Source: Bacillus sp. X1(2014)
GTDB taxonomy: Bacteria > Bacillota > Bacilli > Bacillales_B > DSM-18226
Assembly: GCF_007678255.1 (NCBI RefSeq)
Contig: NZ_VEED01000016.1
Span: forward strand, 1-64,000
Length of the DNA stretch: 64,000 bases
Reading direction: 5' to 3'
In this document: positions 60,778-64,000 of the stretch, one piece after another
Layout: each line of letters opens with the position of its first letter
Numbering within the stretch: position 1 is the first letter of the stretch
The notes under the pieces: generated by a model
The model's input: the letters and a program-made list of their open reading frames with translations, nothing else
Databases searched by the model: none
What the model was told of the DNA's origin: nothing
Position numbers and translations under genes: made by a program

Positions 60778-63351
60778 ATGTCTTTTTTTAAACATGGAAA
60801 ACAGGTGTTAGCGGTCTGCGTTACGTTCGGGCTGTGTACTCTGTCAGCGTTTCCAAGTGGAACTGGACAGGCTTCGGCGGCAGGCAGAGGAGACCTTGCC
60901 CTGAATCCAACACCGCAGGAGCTAAAACTATCAGATAAAGGGTTTCCACTGACGCCAAATGTCGGAATTGTGGTAGACAAGAAAACGGATGAACAAGCGA
61001 TCAACGAAGTTGTTGAGGCATTAGAAGCTGCGGACGTAAAACAGATTGTCCGTATTCATGCCGGGGAAAAGGTAACAACCCCCGTTACCATCTGGGTCGG
61101 CGGGCCTTCGGAAAATAAGGATTCAGCCGCTGTCTTAGATCAGATGGGAGTAGTAGGACCTGAATCTTTAAAGGATGAGGGATATGTCCTGGTATCCAAG
61201 CAAAAAGGAAAGAATCAGATTGTTCTTGCCGGGAAGGACAAGGCGGGAACGTATTATGCGGCAAAAACGTTCAAGCACTTGATTCAAGAGCGGGAAGGAA
61301 GAGATTGGATTCCGGAGGCAGAAATTCATGACTGGCCGGAAATGCCGATTCGTGGTTCCATCGAAGGGTTCTATGGCCCGCCGTGGACACACGAGGACAG
61401 AATCTCCCAGCTGGAATTCTACGGAGAAAATAAACTGAATACGTATATTTACGCTCCGAAGGATGATCCTTATCATCGCGAGAACTGGCGTGATCCTTAC
61501 CCAGAGGCAGAATTAGCAGAAATTACCGAGCTGATTGAAAAGGCCAAAGAGAATCATGTGAAATTCACCTTCTCGCTGTCCCCTGGTCAATCCATCTGCT
61601 ATTCCGGGGATCAAGATTTCGCCTTGCTAGAAAAGAAAATGGACACGATGTGGGACTTGGGTGTCCGCTCCTATGCGATTTTTCTAGATGATATTGATAT
61701 GAACTTAAGCTGCCAGCAAGATCGGGAAAAATTTGCAGGAGATACAAATCCGGTTGCTGCTGCACATGCTTATCTGTTAAATCGGTTTACAGAAGAATTT
61801 ATCAATACCCATGAGGGGGCCGAGCGGTTGATAACCGTTCCGACGGATTATTCCGGGAACGGGCCATCTCCTTACCGTGATCGATTTGCGGAATTACTTG
61901 ACAAGGACACGGTTGTTATGTGGACAGGTCAAAAGGTTGTGTCAGAGCAGGTCGCTGCCGAAGAAGCGGATGAGGTTCACGGAGTATTTCAACACGATAT
62001 GTTATTATGGGACAATTACCCAGTAAACGACTATGACCGGAATAGCTTGTTCCTCGGTCCCATTGTAGGACGTGATGCTGATTTATCCAAGCATGGAGTT
62101 GCCGGGTTAACAGCAAATCCAATGAACGAAGCCGAAGCTTCCAAAATTCCTTTGTACACGATTGCGGATTATACTTGGAACCCGGCGGCCTATGACCCAA
62201 TCGATTCATGGAAGCGCAGTATTCAATCCTTTGGTGGAGAGGCCGCAGAAACGCTAAAAACCGTAGCGGAGAATATGTATTCCTCACCGATTAATACCAC
62301 AGAGTCCCTTACCTTAACGCCATTGATCGATGCGTTCTGGAAGGCCTATGTGGCAGGTGATGCCGATCAAGCAGCAGAACAGTTAATCGCTGAATTTAAA
62401 AAGATTCAACATGCTCCAGCTAAACTTCAGCAGGAAATGGACAATAAAAAGTTCCTTCAGGAAATAGAACCTTATTTAGAAAAAGTAAATATCTATGGTA
62501 AGGCGGGGGAAACGGCTGTTCAATATGTGATGGCTCAGAAAAATGGCCATACCGACCAGGCTGCTGCCTATAGGAAACAGCTGATTACCTTGTTCAATCA
62601 ATCCGAGCAGATCCCTCAAAAGGTGGGGCAGGGTGTCATCAAACCATTCTTAGTAAAAAGTGCTTTAGTGGTACCGCCATTAGAACTTACACTGCAGCCG
62701 GTCATTGATCAGTTCTGGAAAGCGTATGATGGCGAGGGTGGCAGCCAAGAAGCCGAGCAGTTAATTACTGAATTTAAAGAGCTGCACCAAATTCCAGAAA
62801 CTATTCGCAAAGACATTGATAATGAAGCCTTTTTAACTGCCATTGATCCTTACCTTCAGAATCTTACCGTCTATGGTGAAGCTGGAGAAGTTGCTGTTCA
62901 CTATTTAATGGCTGACAAAAACGGACAGACCGATGAAGCTAATTCGTATAAAGATACCTTAAAAACCTTAATGATGCAGGCGTATCAGCAGCCGCAGGAA
63001 ATGGGAAAAGAGGTTATTAAGCCGTTCTTAATCGATAGCATGTGGAGAGACCTTGATGTGGTCGATTATCGAATGTTAGATGGGGTAAATAAATCCCGTG
63101 GAGCTGGCCAGCTGATTCAGTATACGCCTGTCTATGGAGAGACGACTCGAACAAACCCATGGGGATATGAAATCACTGTAGAAGATGGGAAAGTGGTTAA
63201 AAGAGGGGGGAATAATTCTGCCATCCCGAAAAACGGATATGTCCTAAGCATTCACGCAAATGACTGGCTGCGAGACAATACCACGATCGGAACATCCATT
63301 CAAATCGAAAACGGCGTCGTTTTGGTTATATCCCCAGAAGAGACAAACTAG
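60778..63351 (+). CDS. Secreted GH84 enzyme with duplicated helical domain
   Basis: This 857-residue GH84 protein has a signal peptide (about 1-35), a GH20b-like domain and a catalytic domain with RGSIEGFYGPPWTHEDR and Asp304-Asp305 in FLDDIDMN. In place of the CBM of the first enzyme it carries two copies of the helical domain. One begins LTPLIDAFWKAYVAGDADQA, the other LQPVIDQFWKAYDGEGG, and each ends near (G/E)VIKPFL. A C-terminal beta-type domain follows (VDYRMLDGVNKSRGAGQL...NSAIPKNGYVLS). That last domain resembles modules seen in other secreted Bacillus glycosidases. I prefer the ATG at 60778, because the upstream TTG overlaps the GAGGAGG site. Confidence 0.87.
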   Translation: MSFFKHGKQVLAVCVTFGLCTLSAFPSGTGQASAAGRGDLALNPTPQELKLSDKGFPLTPNVGIVVDKKTDEQAINEVVEALEAADVKQIVRIHAGEKVTTPVTIWVGGPSENKDSAAVLDQMGVVGPESLKDEGYVLVSKQKGKNQIVLAGKDKAGTYYAAKTFKHLIQEREGRDWIPEAEIHDWPEMPIRGSIEGFYGPPWTHEDRISQLEFYGENKLNTYIYAPKDDPYHRENWRDPYPEAELAEITELIEKAKENHVKFTFSLSPGQSICYSGDQDFALLEKKMDTMWDLGVRSYAIFLDDIDMNLSCQQDREKFAGDTNPVAAAHAYLLNRFTEEFINTHEGAERLITVPTDYSGNGPSPYRDRFAELLDKDTVVMWTGQKVVSEQVAAEEADEVHGVFQHDMLLWDNYPVNDYDRNSLFLGPIVGRDADLSKHGVAGLTANPMNEAEASKIPLYTIADYTWNPAAYDPIDSWKRSIQSFGGEAAETLKTVAENMYSSPINTTESLTLTPLIDAFWKAYVAGDADQAAEQLIAEFKKIQHAPAKLQQEMDNKKFLQEIEPYLEKVNIYGKAGETAVQYVMAQKNGHTDQAAAYRKQLITLFNQSEQIPQKVGQGVIKPFLVKSALVVPPLELTLQPVIDQFWKAYDGEGGSQEAEQLITEFKELHQIPETIRKDIDNEAFLTAIDPYLQNLTVYGEAGEVAVHYLMADKNGQTDEANSYKDTLKTLMMQAYQQPQEMGKEVIKPFLIDSMWRDLDVVDYRMLDGVNKSRGAGQLIQYTPVYGETTRTNPWGYEITVEDGKVVKRGGNNSAIPKNGYVLSIHANDWLRDNTTIGTSIQIENGVVLVISPEETN

Positions 63352-63369
63352 CAGCAGAAGCTGTTTAGT

Positions 63370-63411
63370 GGCAAGGTTTCTCTGGAGATGAAGACTTTTC
63401 GAGTTTTATAG
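63370..63411 (+). pseudogene. 3' remnant of a GH38 gene
   Basis: The frame GKVSLEMKTFRVL ending TAG matches the end of the GH38 at 54408-57518 (GKVSL... and EIKTFRVL) with a 102-base in-frame gap. The DNA is nearly identical on both sides of the gap (aaggtttctctgga and aagacttttcgagttttat). It is too short to be functional and marks a former gene copy or a recombination scar. Confidence 0.7.
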
Positions 63412-63421
63412 GACAAAAATG

Positions 63422-63455
63422 AACCGACTGGGGCTGCCCCAGTCGGTTATTGAAT
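63422..63455 (+). terminator. Terminator after the GH84 pair
   Basis: aaccgactgggg and ccccagtcggtt form a perfect 12-bp stem around ctg, followed by attgaattttttt. It is a strong intrinsic terminator. Confidence 0.9.
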
Positions 63456-63588
63456 TTTTTTGCCTAAATGTTGTATGATTCTAAGATTTTTGCACTTAAT
63501 CCCAAATTAGTCAACTATGATTAGGTCTCTTTTCCCTATAAAATAAAGCTATGGAAGTGCTTACATAACATTCGGAGGGAGGAGAAAC

Positions 63589-64000
63589 ATGAAAAGGATA
63601 TTAAGCGATCTCTATAAAAATCGAGTTTGGCTGCTTATGGTGTTACCAGGAACAATTTGGCTGCTCCTATTTTCATATTTGCCGATGTTTGGACAGGTAT
63701 TGGCCTTTAAAAAGTTCCGAATTGATCCCGATGGATTTTTTGCCAGCGTCATGAATAGTGAATGGGTTGGCTTTGACAACTTCAAATATTTATTCAGTAC
63801 AAATGATGCCTGGATCATTACCAGAAATACCATCCTCTACAATCTTGTCTTTATCGTATTAGGGCTGGTAACGGCGGTTGCAACAGCTGTCTTGCTCAGT
63901 GAGTTAATCAATAAGAGGCTGTCGAAGGTTTACCAAACTTCTATCTTGTTCCCGCATTTTATTTCATGGGTTATCGGCAGTTATTTTGTCTTCACCTTCT
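63589..64000 (+). CDS. LplB-type sugar ABC transporter permease (partial)
   Basis: The first 137 residues are present; the gene runs off the window. The start MKRILSDLYKNRVWLLMVLP, the segment YLPMFGQVLAFKKFR and the helix beginning NTILYNLVFIVLG are typical of the LplB/YtcP-like permeases for complex oligosaccharides in Bacilli. The ATG at 63589 follows GGAGGGAGGAG. A possible regulator site, tggaagtgcttaca, lies at about 63552. It is the expected importer for N-glycans released by the GH85 enzymes; the binding protein and second permease should follow. Confidence 0.88.
   Translation, partial: MKRILSDLYKNRVWLLMVLPGTIWLLLFSYLPMFGQVLAFKKFRIDPDGFFASVMNSEWVGFDNFKYLFSTNDAWIITRNTILYNLVFIVLGLVTAVATAVLLSELINKRLSKVYQTSILFPHFISWVIGSYFVFTF

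Noticed and set aside
1..64000. Insertion sequence, prophage or integrative element as carrier of the N-glycan locus
   Set aside because: No transposase, integrase, tRNA end or att-like repeat was seen within the window. Transfer remains possible but has no direct support here.

Overview
The window looks like a chromosomal segment of a low-to-moderate GC Gram-positive of the Bacillaceae (Bacillus/Neobacillus type). The signs are strong AGGAGG-type ribosome binding sites, frequent GTG and TTG starts, CcpA cre-like and CodY-like boxes, PRD/RAT antitermination, and many genes with clear Bacillus subtilis counterparts (licH, exuT, uxuA, uxaA, uxaB, kdgA, kdgK, frlB, frlD, frlR). No rRNA, tRNA, transposase or CRISPR array was found. 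Almost every gene serves carbohydrate or sugar-conjugate scavenging, as expected of a soil or plant-litter saprophyte.

Layout. (1) 0.4-2.7 kb: a GH4 6-phospho-beta-glucosidase and a divergent RpiR/SIS regulator. (2) 3.4-18.6 kb: two hexuronate gene sets. The first (exuT-like transporter, zinc dehydrogenase, uxuA, uxuB, kdgA, kdgK, gntR) carries D-glucuronate-derived fructuronate to KDG-6-phosphate and on to pyruvate plus glyceraldehyde-3-phosphate. Four copies of a tactagta-type palindrome flank its transporter and dehydrogenase promoters. The second (uxaA, zinc dehydrogenase, second exuT-like transporter, divergent araC, uxaB) is the galacturonate/altronate branch. No uronate isomerase (uxaC) gene is present. 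(3) 19.1-20.8 kb: a decaying flavinylation cassette, with a small exported protein ending in a DxxTGGT motif, an ApbE FMN transferase and a broken ferric-reductase-like membrane gene. (4) 21.2-27.5 kb: a fructosamine (Amadori product) operon with an amino-acid-type ABC transporter, frlD and frlB, then frlR and a second frlB. Both frl promoters share a CodY box, a 17-bp-spaced promoter and an AT-rich FrlR-type palindrome. (5) 29.3-40.8 kb: a Dpp/Opp-type ABC transporter followed by two xylose-isomerase-like TIM barrels around a Gfo/Idh/MocA dehydrogenase, then a ROK regulator, an asparaginase and a CutC-like protein. This may be an uncharacterised pathway for a sugar-amino-acid or glycoside conjugate. 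(6) 41.6-64 kb: an N-glycan foraging locus. It holds two secreted GH85 endo-beta-N-acetylglucosaminidases, intracellular GH38, GH125, GH20 and a second GH38, a DUF624 membrane protein, a short CAT-PRD antiterminator with a matching RAT/terminator, two secreted GH84 enzymes, and the start of an LplB-type sugar ABC transporter that continues off the right edge.

How it works together (inference from families). In region 6 the GH85 enzymes would release N-glycans outside the cell, the ABC transporter would import them, and the two GH38s, GH125 and GH20 would strip mannose and GlcNAc inside. The secreted GH84s would trim beta-GlcNAc from other substrates. This parallels the pneumococcal N-glycan system.

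Between genes the window is rich in repeats. Several unrelated tandem tracts share periods of 52 bp or 21 bp (about five or two helical turns). A dispersed hairpin family with GGGACGGTTC-type arms often lies beside or around them. Gene remnants (EAL domain, RocB-like peptidase, a GH38 3' end, ferric reductase) show active gene loss in the intergenic regions.
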